DNA of 64,000 nucleotides from Gracilaria domingensis. Its lineage: Eukaryota; Rhodophyta; Florideophyceae; Gracilariales; Gracilariaceae. The position numbers were made by a program, and so were the translations under genes. Of the stretch, positions 51,601 to 60,747 are shown one piece after another; position 1 is the stretch's first letter; every line of letters starts with the position of its first letter. The notes under the pieces were generated by a model that saw nothing but the letters and a program-made list of their open reading frames with translations, was not told the DNA's origin and searched no databases. The stretch is taken from NCBI GenBank assembly GCA_022539475.1, contig VCMS01000003.1:84983-148982 (forward strand). The letters run 5' to 3'.

Positions 51601-53165
51601 AGTTTCAGGCGCAGACCGCCCAGTTATCTAAGGAGGCTTTTATCTCTGGAAACAATATGGCGACCAGTCATAACGGTATCCAATCACCGAATCCACCCAT
51701 TTCCACGGGACAGTTGAACTCAAGCATCTCTCCGTCAGCGTTCAGCGTGAAGAGAACAGATGGAATGCACACAGTTGAGGATCATGGTCCAGGCGTTCAA
51801 GTGGACCAGGGGCATCAAAATCGTCCTCTGATGCAGCGTAATTTCAACGAATCATATGATCCGATGATGCAGGGCGATGCTCAAGACTGGGAAAGAGTTA
51901 GCAGGAGGACGAAAGCGAATGGGACTGGCACGACAGCTCTTCGGAGTGCCCCAACAAACCTTTCGGACGTCAATACAGATATCAACAGGGGTGAAAATAG
52001 AGATCATACCAGCCTTGCAGCGCAAATCCCTGGACATGCCCCGTCGAAATCTAAACCAGACGAAGATATCCAGAATTCTACGTCTGATGCAAATGCCCAT
52101 AGTCACCAGCCTGCAGAAGTTGCCAGATCTGAAAGAAATCCTGAATCCAGTTCTACGATAGCACCATGGAGCAAGGCATCCGCTCAAGGGGCCGCAAATG
52201 GCTTAAGCTTGAGAGAGATCCAAAGGCAAGAAGAAATGCGGAGCAAGACGAGCGAAAAAGTCACCAACACACCGCCAGAGAGGGATGACGCAAGGGTTGC
52301 GCCGGCTCGGTGGAACACAATGCAACCGTGGGGTGGAGCGGGGGACCCATCGAAACAGAGAACCATGAGCTTGAGAGAACAAATGAGATATGAAGAAGAG
52401 CAGCAGAAGAAGAATGCATCGCTCGCTCGAGAATCAGCGCCCTCGACCAATGGTCCCACACTCGGTACGAAAACGGGATGGGCTAGTTTAGTGGCAAACA
52501 GTAAGCCTCCGTCAAGCCGCCAACACACTACTGTCACCGGTCGTAAAATGGACGATGAAACTTCTTTCTGGGATTCAGTGGGCACAGGGAATCACAGCGC
52601 GTCAGCTGGGCGTAGGACGCAGAAATCAAACATTCACCAGTCACAAGGACAAACTCAACCGGTTCAAGTTGGGGTTCAGGCAAATAGGCAACCTACGACT
52701 CAAACCAGTTCGTCTCTCGCTCGTCGACCCCCTTCCCCTACCAAAACCTCCAAAAATGACAGGCGAGACGGCGGTTCTGAGGTCGTAATCGGCAAAATAA
52801 GCAATGAGTTTGCAAAATGGTGCACAGATAATTTGCAAGAGCTCACAGGAAACCCGAATCAAGACACAACCTTGGTTGAGTATCTCGTGAATATCAAGTC
52901 TCCGTCAGAAATTAGAGATACTGTTGTACAGAACTTGGGGGCCACAGACAAGGCAAGGTCGTTTGCAGATGAGTTTATTCGGCGTCTGGAGTTCGAGAAA
53001 CCAACCATGGTGGCCGATGCTGGTAATGGAGGCTCTGCTGGCCGTAGAAAGGGACGCCGACAAAGAGCTGCCAAGGTGGATCCGAGTCTTGTTCTTGGCT
53101 TCACTTCGACAAGTTCCAGTTCAAGAATTATGCAAGGAACCATTGAGACTCCAGAGATGAAGTAA
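48657..53165 (+). CDS. GYF-domain protein, GIGYF/SMY2-like translation repressor (1502 aa)
   Basis: The frame is open upstream but has no earlier ATG, so the start is 48657 (MASKPTDSQELKLGPGWTSL). The N-terminal 350 residues are Ser/Pro-rich. The GYF domain lies near residues 360-410: WFYKDPQNVSQGPFTASQIM, EWHKAGYYNEELPV, with the W-x-Y, GPF and W-x3-GYY marks that bind PPG motifs. The middle is disordered, with an Ala-Gln repeat near 814-845 encoded by 15-bp DNA repeats. Near the C-terminus (about 1378-1445) is EFAKWCTDNLQELTGNPNQD, TTLVEYLVNIKSPSEIRD and SFADEFIRRLEF, the conserved end of GIGYF1/2. GIGYF proteins recruit 4EHP and decay factors to repress mRNAs; yeast relatives Smy2 and Syh1 act in similar steps. 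The role here is inferred from the domains. Confidence 0.88.
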   Translation: MASKPTDSQELKLGPGWTSLSKSTLHSSTPTTTSTSVTSAALQPSAPRIAYTKAQLLELYEPGSTATIPPAMTKYPGLTSSEPLVPVNIAPDDHIAHVSALVESTDPPPARSRFQSAPPRAGVEAILGRDHAPASATVSSSTVSPPDAPSASPPPKKPGHVTSSSRDFWSGSAVLAPAERPSTSGSTALERRPLPLKPRSTAPDRAPSPNGNPPEKPSSQQPYWSRSSGRTAADSNANWRGGSSSVATGSAKYPGSSNEDLSNNVSGVAAERVGQARRSSDFSGTSTSTRSGFSRDGGLFSRNNKDTLKPTNTRDLSALTKGSSRDPASSSSSLHPDREARTYNAENSHRNQYEVLSDQRKLWFYKDPQNVSQGPFTASQIMEWHKAGYYNEELPVSKNREHGFKALAVAFGLRKEEAPVRAPPPGFVKEITPSKKDGQNSNAGSSSNRSSREDRTRRAGRTVEELAQEVEMMRLQNHRKSQEKAPTKSSENNESRKEKSFFDIDNLRDKKMNGHDVLDGPLEKAPAKPTETSAVKAGEDVVASGTKYNAPDEKAMDMPVIASSPVPISVPMQPSTLPKTVERLGPESPPPKQSRLAAFMGQELTDDENKSSKLPVGSSALKEPSSTSVLPEISRSLVSGTVPSSTNIRPPVQSLPIESMEPGRLNETAIPSSSWKNIMAGMHQQQQNGHTRTVPVSQTTTEQDLMAIDPAIAHASFARPSPPVSSDLNSTHVSNTSQELPSWLRFSAAAESNPVSHRHDSLHDANHTLSTQHAVQNRLGTPNAAQELGVLQDPGMHTRTDYQAIEHARRAQVAQAAQAQAAQAQAAQAQAAQAQAAQAQAAQAQMRKIQVQQQLQAQIAASQRTSALAPTLQLPLQPSTQIHASARDKGWVLQHQLSQYQHHFELQYRAHLESTRTAQTARAAAATVGVGDPDQQSYLTVAARAEAVAKNHALLAENIKVYAGTTHAELVRFAQEQQHQREFQAQTAQLSKEAFISGNNMATSHNGIQSPNPPISTGQLNSSISPSAFSVKRTDGMHTVEDHGPGVQVDQGHQNRPLMQRNFNESYDPMMQGDAQDWERVSRRTKANGTGTTALRSAPTNLSDVNTDINRGENRDHTSLAAQIPGHAPSKSKPDEDIQNSTSDANAHSHQPAEVARSERNPESSSTIAPWSKASAQGAANGLSLREIQRQEEMRSKTSEKVTNTPPERDDARVAPARWNTMQPWGGAGDPSKQRTMSLREQMRYEEEQQKKNASLARESAPSTNGPTLGTKTGWASLVANSKPPSSRQHTTVTGRKMDDETSFWDSVGTGNHSASAGRRTQKSNIHQSQGQTQPVQVGVQANRQPTTQTSSSLARRPPSPTKTSKNDRRDGGSEVVIGKISNEFAKWCTDNLQELTGNPNQDTTLVEYLVNIKSPSEIRDTVVQNLGATDKARSFADEFIRRLEFEKPTMVADAGNGGSAGRRKGRRQRAAKVDPSLVLGFTSTSSSSRIMQGTIETPEMK
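51108..51187 (+). repeat. In-frame tandem repeat, about 5 x 15 bp (Ala-Gln)
   Basis: The unit GCTCAGGCTCAAGCT is repeated about 5.3 times inside the GYF gene, giving alternating AQ and AA-Q residues. Because the unit is divisible by three, gains or losses keep the frame. Confidence 0.9.
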
Positions 53166-53591
53166 CTGTAACTAACATCATGGATCTCGAGAACTTAACT
53201 GTAGCGGGAATGCTGCGTTTGTATTAAGTGACGTCAAGGGAAGAAAGAGGATCTGCGCCTTTTGATCTTCTTGAGCAACTAGCCATTGATGTTCTGACAA
53301 TCTCTAAGGCGCGATAAACTTGCTAGAGACCTCCATCATCAGCGTTTTTGAAGACACCTGCGCGAAGCACTTGCGTCTGACTTATCACCAGTTTCATTGT
53401 GGCCCGCTACCATCTGTAATGTATGAGAATTGTACACTATTATCGAGATGTGTTCCACATGCAAGAGGATCAAGCTGAGGCCCATTCGGGACGTCGCCTT
53501 GCAATATTACTGGTCCCTGTACTGAGTAGACATAGAATGACGGCAAGAAACCCCAGACAAACCTGGAAAATCATCTGGATGATGAGAACTT

Positions 53592-54235
53592 TCCTCTCTC
53601 CTCCTCCTTTATGGAACGGTGAAGCTAATTACGCTTCTACCAGTAGGTTTGCTAAAGACCCAACCACCTATAATACCTCTACACCGCAGCCACTAACTTC
53701 TAACCAGTAGCTGCACTACACTTGCTGGACTACGATGAGATAGTATTAGATATCTTAGGTGTTTCCGACCGCGGGCGTTTTGCTACCGACGCTTATCGCC
53801 ATCTTAACCCTTTCATCTCTTCATTCATCCTCTAGAGACCGTCGGCAGAGGGGCACACCACGACAAGGCGCTCCGCATGTACCACGTTGGCCACTCAAGA
53901 AACCATGAGCGACGTTCTTTTCACCCAATCCTCATATCATCGGCGAAACCAGGTGCAAGAACCAGTCCGTAGCCTCTCACCGTCGTCCAACCCTAGTGTA
54001 GTCCGTCCGGGAAAACCCTGGAAAAAACCCCCCCGTCCAGTGGCTCCGTTGGAGCACTTCCTTCAGAGGGAAAAATTCAAGGAAACGGCGGTAGGATCTT
54101 TCTCCGATGCCCTGCTCGTGACCTACTGCGAACGTGCAGCTAGACGGGGGCATTTTAGCGACTTACCACCCAGGTCCATGAGAGCGACCAGCAAGCTGAC
54201 CGATCGCTCGGACGAGTTTAACGACCTCCCGGGTC
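53592..54235 (+). repeat. Repeat copy A, inverted relative to copy B at 58161-58786
   Basis: Copy A and the reverse complement of copy B run in parallel over about 640 bp with roughly 85-90% identity by eye. Shared stretches include ACTACACTTGCTGGACTACG, TTAGATATCTTAGGTGTTTC, CGAAACCAGGTGCAAGAACC and GAGTTTAACGACCTCCCGGG. Copy A carries about 20 extra bases near 54030. I see no coding sequence of a known transposon and cannot name the family. Confidence 0.88.
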
Positions 54236-54860
54236 ATGAGAACTTTTGTCTCCTTGCACAGTACGCAGTAGAAGATCTCTTATAGTTTTAAGTCATAGAC
54301 AATCCGGATGCACTTCATTGAGTTAGCTACATTCGACTTCAGCAATCCTCCAGAATTTTTCAGGCAGCTCAACCCAGCTGATCCTCTCCACAACCACACG
54401 CACGAAGTTAATGCACTCGCGCTTTCTCGTTGGAGACCGGTTCTTCAACCAGAAGTGCTCTAGCCGAAATTAGGCATTTCAGAAGAGAGTCTTACCAGGG
54501 TAAGCGACGATATCAATCAATTATTAGAGAAGAACGCTCTTTCACTTGTAAACCCAGCATCTGTCTAAATACAATCAGACTCACATCTACAGCTGAAACC
54601 CTTGGATGGAGTCCATGAATACGGTAATGAATTTCAGAGACCGAAGAAGTGTGAAGGTATTCTGAAACAGAGGTTGAGTTTGCTCAATCCTTAACGCTCG
54701 TATCAACTCTGCATTCTGAAGCGTGTTCCTCTCCAGACAATATCTGCAGTTGTGAGGATGGAATGAACACTACAAAAGGCCAGAAGCGAGTCTTGTTACA
54801 CAAGTGTTGCCGAAGGCGACACAGGAAGTGCGCAAAATATGCAGTTTGCTTTCCGAGAAA

Positions 54861-55030
54861 CAAGGTCTCTCGAAGAGACAAACTGCCACTACAGGAAGAA
54901 AGAAGATCATTAGCTCCACCGTTTCCATAAATAAGAGAGAGAAAGAGAGAAAGAAGAACAATAACTTATTCAATAAGTTTTTGTTCTTCTTTCTTCATGT
55001 AGTGGCAGTTTGTCTCTTCGAGAGACATTG
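54861..55030. repeat. 170-bp element with 46-bp terminal inverted repeats
   Basis: Left end CAAGGTCTCTCGAAGAGACA and onward (to about 54907) matches the complement of the right end (about 54984-55030) with a few mismatches, covering AAACTGCCACTACA and GAAGAAAGAAG. Inside is a second inverted repeat around CTTATTCAATAAG (54965-54977). The interior also contains ATTAGCTCCACCGTTTCCAT, which matches the outer end of copy B near 58735. It looks like a short non-autonomous DNA element. Confidence 0.75.
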
Positions 55031-55784
55031 TTTAGATCTGTTTCTGCTGAAGTAGTAACTTTCTGGCCTTCCTCGCGAGGGAACGTTTTTTCGACCAAAT
55101 GCGCTCTATACCGTATCGTAATCATCTACGCTACGATACCCATGAGCAGAGAGACACAGGAATTTGTTCAGACAATGGCTACAGAAGTTCTTGGCCGTTC
55201 TCCCGCAAGAAAACTTGAAGTCCATACAGATGGTTTTCTCAGACCGGTAAGCTTGCCAAGGGTATATGCACTGCATATTATGCAGACGATACAAATATAA
55301 TTACGTTGCAGCTTAAACGTAGGTTATTTAAGAGGTCCACAAGTTGCTCGTTATGCACTCAACAGAAAATATTAGAAAAGAGATTGTTTACGTTCACTCA
55401 TGAATAGCAGTATCACAAGGCCTTCATGTTTCCTCATACACCAAGAATTCCAACTCCCCCCCCCCTCCCCGCGTCAGATGACTTCGTCCTTACCTTCACT
55501 ATCATCAACCATAGAGATAAAGGCGTCAACATCACGTGTGGTGGTGTACTCAAAAGAACTTCAGTGCAACCGACCGACCGCCGTAACTCTTGCACTGTTA
55601 TTCATCCTCAGCGGAGACATTACTTGGACAGAAAGATTTGTGACCCCTTCTGAGGGATCTTTGTATAGCTTACCAATTCATTCTTAGCTATAGTTCACCT
55701 GGAACACAGTCAAAGCCAATCTTGTTTTATCTTTCTACCACAAATAGGTGTCAAGTTTCACAGACTCACTCCAGAAAGCCAGCC

Positions 55785-56672
55785 ATGAAGCTTTACAATA
55801 ATGCGAGCCAGAAGAAACTCCAGGAAATCAACGTCTGGGATTCAACATGTGACCGCAATCCCTTGTACAAAAGTCTTTCAGAATGGGCATCTGAGGCACC
55901 AGATATATGTTTTGCCACCTTCGGAGAACCCAATTCCTGGTGCTTAGACATCTTGACAATTGTGAACAATGCGATTCGATTCGAGTTAAACGACATGTAT
56001 GAAATGCACAGGGCTATGGTATTCCTGAAGCAGCAACTGACTTTCCATGATGTGAAGCTGGCAACGCTTTGGTTTAGGACAATGTGGAAGTTCCTCACTA
56101 GAAACATGTTACAATGGCATGGTGACGTGCTGCTTCCTTGGATTGAATCTCGCATCCCGCGGACAGCTTCGTCAAATGAAACTTTAACGACACTGAAGAG
56201 GCGGCGAGGTATGTTAGAAATAATGTCTAATGCATCATGGTCCATACAATCCCTAGTATCTCGAAATGTTTCCACGGAAGCAGATGGTCTTCTTGTACAA
56301 TGCAACCTGGCTAAATGCTTAAAGAACGTGAACGAGCTGGGGGAACGGGTTCTCGAATACTTGCGAAACTGTGAGGTTCTAATTGCCCCTCTTTTGATAG
56401 GGGCTGGAGTTACTTCGGAGGAACGAGATGCCGCGATCGGAGATCTTCTAGTTCACATACTACAAGCCGGAAGGGAAAGCATGGAAATTCCTATTCTCTT
56501 ATCGTGGATGCCTGTTTCCAAGAAAAGAGATTTCATCAAGAACTTTCTCAATGAAAACCGACTGCGCCCAATTTCTCGAGCATTGTACAAGGAATGGCAA
56601 GAAACTGAATTTGAAGCACGCCATAGAGACATTATCCGTTGGATGAGTACTCGCGCCAGAGGACTTCAGTAA
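55785..56672 (+). CDS. Hemerythrin-like helical protein (295 aa)
   Basis: The frame has no ATG before 55785 (MKLYNNASQKKLQEINVWDS). Residues 55-125 resemble a hemerythrin/HHE four-helix bundle: IVNNAIRFELNDMYEMHRAM, FLKQQLTFHDVKLATLWFRT and MLQWHGDVLLPWIESR, with H75, H88, H112 and D114 as possible metal ligands. The first ligand expected in the family is Asn rather than His, so metal binding may be lost. A second helical half (NVNELGERVLEYLRNCEVLI and LLVHILQAGRESMEIPILLS) could be a repeat of the bundle; the tail is basic. Function unknown. Its stop is 1 bp from the stop of the reverse-strand methyltransferase gene, so the two transcripts must overlap at their 3' ends. Confidence 0.65.
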   Translation: MKLYNNASQKKLQEINVWDSTCDRNPLYKSLSEWASEAPDICFATFGEPNSWCLDILTIVNNAIRFELNDMYEMHRAMVFLKQQLTFHDVKLATLWFRTMWKFLTRNMLQWHGDVLLPWIESRIPRTASSNETLTTLKRRRGMLEIMSNASWSIQSLVSRNVSTEADGLLVQCNLAKCLKNVNELGERVLEYLRNCEVLIAPLLIGAGVTSEERDAAIGDLLVHILQAGRESMEIPILLSWMPVSKKRDFIKNFLNENRLRPISRALYKEWQETEFEARHRDIIRWMSTRARGLQ

Positions 56673-56673
56673 T

Positions 56674-57990
56674 TTACTTCCACGCTGCGATAGCTAAGTT
56701 CTTCACACTGATCGATTCTGGCCACACACGCATTGTACGAACTGTTGGAAACGTCTTCTCCAACATGGATGCCCTGTCTAGAAGTATTGCCATTTCGAGA
56801 ATCTCACCAGCGATTGCCCTAGGGATGTTCAACGCTTGCATTTCACGGTACTCAGAGGCAGCAGCCTTCATTCGCTCAGTTGCCTCCTTGGCTTCCAATC
56901 TCAAATCTACGTTGCAGGTCTCCAAAAACTTATGTGACACATGCAGTAAACCGTGTTTGAACATATGACGCGATAAACTTGCAACTTCGTCACCGGGTTG
57001 GTAATCCATTCCACGATCAGCCAATAAAGCTCTTAAAGCATAACGCGTAACTCGTGCCTTCTTTGAGTTCTGTGACACATTCCGTGATCTATTTGTCGCT
57101 CCAAGAAAACGTCTCTCCGTTTCTAATAGTTTTCTTAGTTGCGGCTCCTGCAGGACTACATCTGAGAGAGGTTGACGAAATGTTGCTGATGGAGATAACT
57201 TCTGCAAACAGCAAGATACAAGAAAGACAGCTGCAACTTGCTTGTCTACAGCTGTCTTGACAATCATTTCCCCAAGGCTGCCACAGGAATGAAGTCCTAC
57301 GAGCATATCGTTTTCCGTAACTTCCAATGCCCGGCTATCTAGCGTTTCGATTGCAGATCCACACAGAGTAAGGTTGGGTATTGTTCCATACAAGTCTTCA
57401 GCTGTTTGGATCAAGACAAGGTCTCGATCAATAGCAACCGTAGGCAAATCAAGAATGGTTCCAAGATTTGCCGCGAGATGTGCATGTCCTGCACCTACAT
57501 CAATTACTCTTTGTATTGAGCCCGGAGATGCTTGCGACGTAATATACGTTGCACAATTCATCACGGATTCTATCTGGTGTAGCTTCGCAAGTTTGATTCG
57601 CCTTTTGGAGCATGACTTTGATGACGATATGTCGTCGTTCATTTGAGGAGTTTGTTTGTCATGAAGATTCTCTAATGAAGGAAAATAATGAGAGACATCA
57701 GCCGCCAGGTTAGTGAGACTTCGAAGGAAGGGTGGTATGTCCATGTCAGGCAAAACTTTACATGCCCCGTGGACCTCGACTTGACCCAGAACAGAGTCCG
57801 GAATGCCTCGAAGGAATTCGACAGTAAGTGGATCAAAGTGAGACGGAGGTTTCGGAGAATATATGCGATGGTGCAAAAGTGAACATATTGTATCCGCGTG
57901 AGGAATAAGTAGGTTTAGCGCTCGGGAAGGTGGTGGGGTTTGAACCATGAAGGAAAGGCATCCTCGCGATTTAGAGCTTCGGCATTCCAT
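56674..57990 (-). CDS. METTL25-like methyltransferase domain protein (438 aa)
   Basis: The ATG at 57990 gives 438 residues; a second at 57948 (MVQTPPPSRA) gives 424 and is equally possible. The family pattern is IKLAKLHQIESVMNCATYIT before the SAM-binding motif RVIDVGAGHAHLAANLG, followed by VAIDRDLVLIQTAEDLY, the acidic end of strand two, and MLVGLHSCGSLGEMIVKTAV, a conserved LHSCG motif of METTL25/RRNAD1 proteins. Then VFLVSCCLQKLSPSATFRQP and RYALRALLADRGMD occur as in METTL25. METTL25 family members are thought to act on ribosome-related substrates. Substrate here unknown. It converges on the hemerythrin-like gene with a 1-bp gap. Confidence 0.8.
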   Translation of the reverse strand: MECRSSKSRGCLSFMVQTPPPSRALNLLIPHADTICSLLHHRIYSPKPPSHFDPLTVEFLRGIPDSVLGQVEVHGACKVLPDMDIPPFLRSLTNLAADVSHYFPSLENLHDKQTPQMNDDISSSKSCSKRRIKLAKLHQIESVMNCATYITSQASPGSIQRVIDVGAGHAHLAANLGTILDLPTVAIDRDLVLIQTAEDLYGTIPNLTLCGSAIETLDSRALEVTENDMLVGLHSCGSLGEMIVKTAVDKQVAAVFLVSCCLQKLSPSATFRQPLSDVVLQEPQLRKLLETERRFLGATNRSRNVSQNSKKARVTRYALRALLADRGMDYQPGDEVASLSRHMFKHGLLHVSHKFLETCNVDLRLEAKEATERMKAAASEYREMQALNIPRAIAGEILEMAILLDRASMLEKTFPTVRTMRVWPESISVKNLAIAAWK

Positions 57991-59406
57991 CTACGCGTGA
58001 CAGTTTGCGCCCATTGTTTCCAAGTGGAACTGCATTCATCTCCCCCCACAGCACATTTAGCGGATGCTGCGCAAAAAAGGTTGACAAAAAGAAGCATTGC
58101 ACTGGAACCATTTCGAGTAACTTTATGAAAGAAAAGAATCTACTTTCAAAGAGTGACCTCGACCCGGGAGGTCGTTAAACTCGTCCGAGCGATCGGTCAG
58201 CTCGCTGGTCGCCCTCATGGACCTGGGTGGTACGTCGCTAAAGTGCCCCCGTTTTGCTGCACGTAAGCAGTAGGTCACGAGCAGGTCATTGGAGTAAGAT
58301 CCTACCTCCGTTTCCCTGACTTTTCCCTCTGAAGAGGGGTTTTCCAGAGTTTTCTCGGACGGACTACACTAGGGTTGGATTACTGTGAAAGGCTACGGAC
58401 TGGTTCTTGCACCTGGTTTCGCCGATGATATGAGGATCAGGTAGAAAGAACGTCGCTCATGGTTTCTTGAGTGGCCAATGTGGTACATGCGGAGCGCCTT
58501 GTCGTGGTGTACTCCGCTGCCGACGGTCTCTAGAGGATGAATGAAGAGAGTAGTGGGAGGAAGAAGGCGATAAGCGTCGGTAGCGAAACGCCCGCGGTCG
58601 GAAACACCTAAGATATCTAATATTTTTCATCGTAGTCCAGCAAGTGTAGTACGGTTACTTCGTTGTGGTCAGTGGTTGCGATGTAGAGGTATAATAGGTC
58701 GTTGGGTCTTGAGCAAACCCACGCGTAGGAGCGGAAATTAGCTCTACCGTTTCCATAAATGAGAGAGAGAGAGAGAGAGAGAGAAAGAGTGACCATCATC
58801 ATTGAAAGCAGTGAATTCGCGCTGTGCTATCAGGGGTTTTAAAGTCTTCAGATAAGTCTAAATGCGGTCATTGGCACTTGCGCCTCACATTTTTACTTCA
58901 AACGGCTTAGTGCTCAAACCTGCTTTGGCTATCGACGGTACCATGCAAGGATATCCTAGCCGTCTTCGTACCCACAGGGTGAAGGATTACTGCAAGGCCT
59001 GTAGATGTGCAGGGCCTGTTACAGGCACGGCCTGTGGCCGCCCATACTGTTGAACAGTTGATACGAAGCCCGTGATCTATATTATAGATTCTATAACACA
59101 ACTGTTAAGGATCACCCTCGTGATTTTTTGCAGAATTTAGGATTAGCTGTGGAGCTTTCATTGGCATTAAGGATATGGAGGCCCTTGTAGATATCATCGC
59201 TGCATGAGACACTCGCTTACGATTCAGTGGAGGCGTCACCTCTGAAACGCCCACGACTTTCTGGTTTCGGGATAGCTACCGTCGGTATCGTTGGTACTCG
59301 AGTTGCTTCACAGGGAGTCACCATCTAGGATATCATATTTGCATCATTAGATTTTCGCTTTTGCCTGGGAAGAGAAGCTTTGGAAGTCACTCTTCATATC
59401 GTCAAT
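57991..59406. other. Spacer carrying repeat copy B
   Basis: This is 1.4 kb between the methyltransferase start and the DeSI-PUL gene. Copy B of the inverted repeat pair fills 58161-58786 and ends in a GA microsatellite. The remainder (58787-59406) has no recognised feature and probably includes the promoter of the gene at 59407. Confidence 0.5.
58161..58786 (-). repeat. Repeat copy B, inverted relative to copy A
   Basis: This is the reverse-complement counterpart of 53592-54235. Its outer end is a GA microsatellite (about 58761-58786) preceded by CTACCGTTTCCATAAATGAG. Its other end is CGACCCGGGAGGTCGTTAAA. Copy A's matching end is CT-rich without a clean microsatellite. Confidence 0.88.
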
Positions 59407-60747
59407 ATGAGCACAGTAACACTGCACGTTTACGATCTCTCGCAGGGCATGGCACGCCAACTCTCTCCCATGTTGATTGGCAAACAAATAGATGGAATTT
59501 GGCACACTGGTGTCGAAGTGTACAACCGTGAGTATTACTTCGGAGGAGGGATTTGCTCCGATCCTCCAAATCAGACGCCTTATGGCACTCCACATTCTGT
59601 TGAAACTTTGGGCACAACTACGAAGAGCAAAGAGGACTTCCTTGCTTTTCTTCGTTCTGTGTCCCACAGGTTTGCGTTTGACAACTACCACCTGCTGGAA
59701 AACAATTGCAACAACTTTTCTGATGCATGCACTATGTTTCTTCTAGACAAGCACGTACCCCAGTACATTTTGGACCTCCCGGCAGAAGCGATGAACTCCC
59801 CACTTGGTCCAACGATCAGACCGATTATTGATCAGATGCAAGCTTCTATTAGGAATCAAAGCATGGGGCACGAGGAGATTCTCAGTGTTCCCAGAAACGA
59901 GCCATCACAGGCACCAAGTTATGAAGTGCGATCCGACCCTGTCCACGGACCAGCACTTGACTCTTCATCTTCTGCGTTCCCGGTGCAGTTGGCCAAAACG
60001 TCTCGAACTCCAGAGTATTGGAAATATCCTATTACTCTGGCCAATGCGGAACGAACTAAAGTGCGAGAAAAGCTTCATAAGTTCGACTCATCGTTTTCTC
60101 CGGACGAAAATCCTCACTTCGATAAGATTCTCTCGAGTTCGCGAACCTGCCCGTTGGAAAAAGCTTTCCCAGTGCTTGATTTCTTGAGGCTCTACATTCT
60201 GGAAAGCGACGCGTACGCGATTGCAGCTGCCCACGAGATAGGTTTCCTCTGCGATCGATATATCACAGCAAGTGATTCGCCCGACAGCGCTAGGATTATG
60301 GCTTTGAGAGCTGCGATTAATCTATTTGCCCACGAGGCCTCAACCCTCCATGTTTGCCGGGAAGACACCATGAAGACCGTGATCGACGCATTTTGTCACG
60401 GACTCGAAAGTCCGAACCTTAAAGTAAGGATGCCTGCTGCTATTTTGGGACTAAACATTGCAGGGGCATCGAGAAGACATAAGGATGCACCGCAGTTGGC
60501 CGAGGATGACATGGTCCGTTTGTTGTACGCTGGTGTTGCTCGCTTGAACTCTGATCCTCTGGCTGATCCGAAAGAATCAACACCGCTCATGCAAATGCTG
60601 GTAATCATCGCAGATAGCAACGAAGAATCTAGGGCTTATATTGCGGCATTCGATCTTAACGTGGATGTGTATCGCGAGGTAGATTCGTGTCCGGATGATG
60701 ACACGCGAACAGCTGCGCGACATTTGTCTCGAATGCTAGCAGCGTAG
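59407..60747 (+). CDS. DeSI/PPPDE cysteine isopeptidase fused to a PUL domain (446 aa)
   Basis: There is no ATG in frame before 59407 (MSTVTLHVYDLSQGMARQLS). Residues 1-145 are a PPPDE (DeSI) fold: GIWHTGVEVYNREYYFGGGI with catalytic H33, and LLENNCNNFSDACTMFLL with catalytic C101, the usual DeSI-1 pair. A linker follows, then a PUL domain from about residue 205 to the end (WKYPITLANAERTKVREKLH, PVLDFLRLYILESDAYAIAA, LRAAINLFAHEAS and PLMQMLVIIADSNEESRAYI). DeSI enzymes remove SUMO or act on ubiquitin chains. PUL domains (PLAA, Ufd3, Lub1) bind Cdc48/p97. The combination suggests a deubiquitin- or deSUMO-type enzyme brought to Cdc48, as in some plant and fungal proteins. No intron. Confidence 0.9.
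   Translation: MSTVTLHVYDLSQGMARQLSPMLIGKQIDGIWHTGVEVYNREYYFGGGICSDPPNQTPYGTPHSVETLGTTTKSKEDFLAFLRSVSHRFAFDNYHLLENNCNNFSDACTMFLLDKHVPQYILDLPAEAMNSPLGPTIRPIIDQMQASIRNQSMGHEEILSVPRNEPSQAPSYEVRSDPVHGPALDSSSSAFPVQLAKTSRTPEYWKYPITLANAERTKVREKLHKFDSSFSPDENPHFDKILSSSRTCPLEKAFPVLDFLRLYILESDAYAIAAAHEIGFLCDRYITASDSPDSARIMALRAAINLFAHEASTLHVCREDTMKTVIDAFCHGLESPNLKVRMPAAILGLNIAGASRRHKDAPQLAEDDMVRLLYAGVARLNSDPLADPKESTPLMQMLVIIADSNEESRAYIAAFDLNVDVYREVDSCPDDDTRTAARHLSRMLAA

Larger units (their letters stand above)
53166..55784. other. Repeat-bearing intergenic region
   Basis: This is 2.6 kb between the GYF gene and the hemerythrin-like gene. It holds repeat copy A (53592-54235) and a nested inverted-repeat element (54861-55030). 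A 133-codon frame at 53887-54285 lies mostly inside copy A and is not treated as a gene. The rest is AT-rich with nothing recognised. Confidence 0.5.

Noticed and set aside
53887-54285. 133-codon frame inside repeat copy A
   Set aside because: It is not preserved in the otherwise similar copy B, and it extends past the repeat edge into unrelated DNA.
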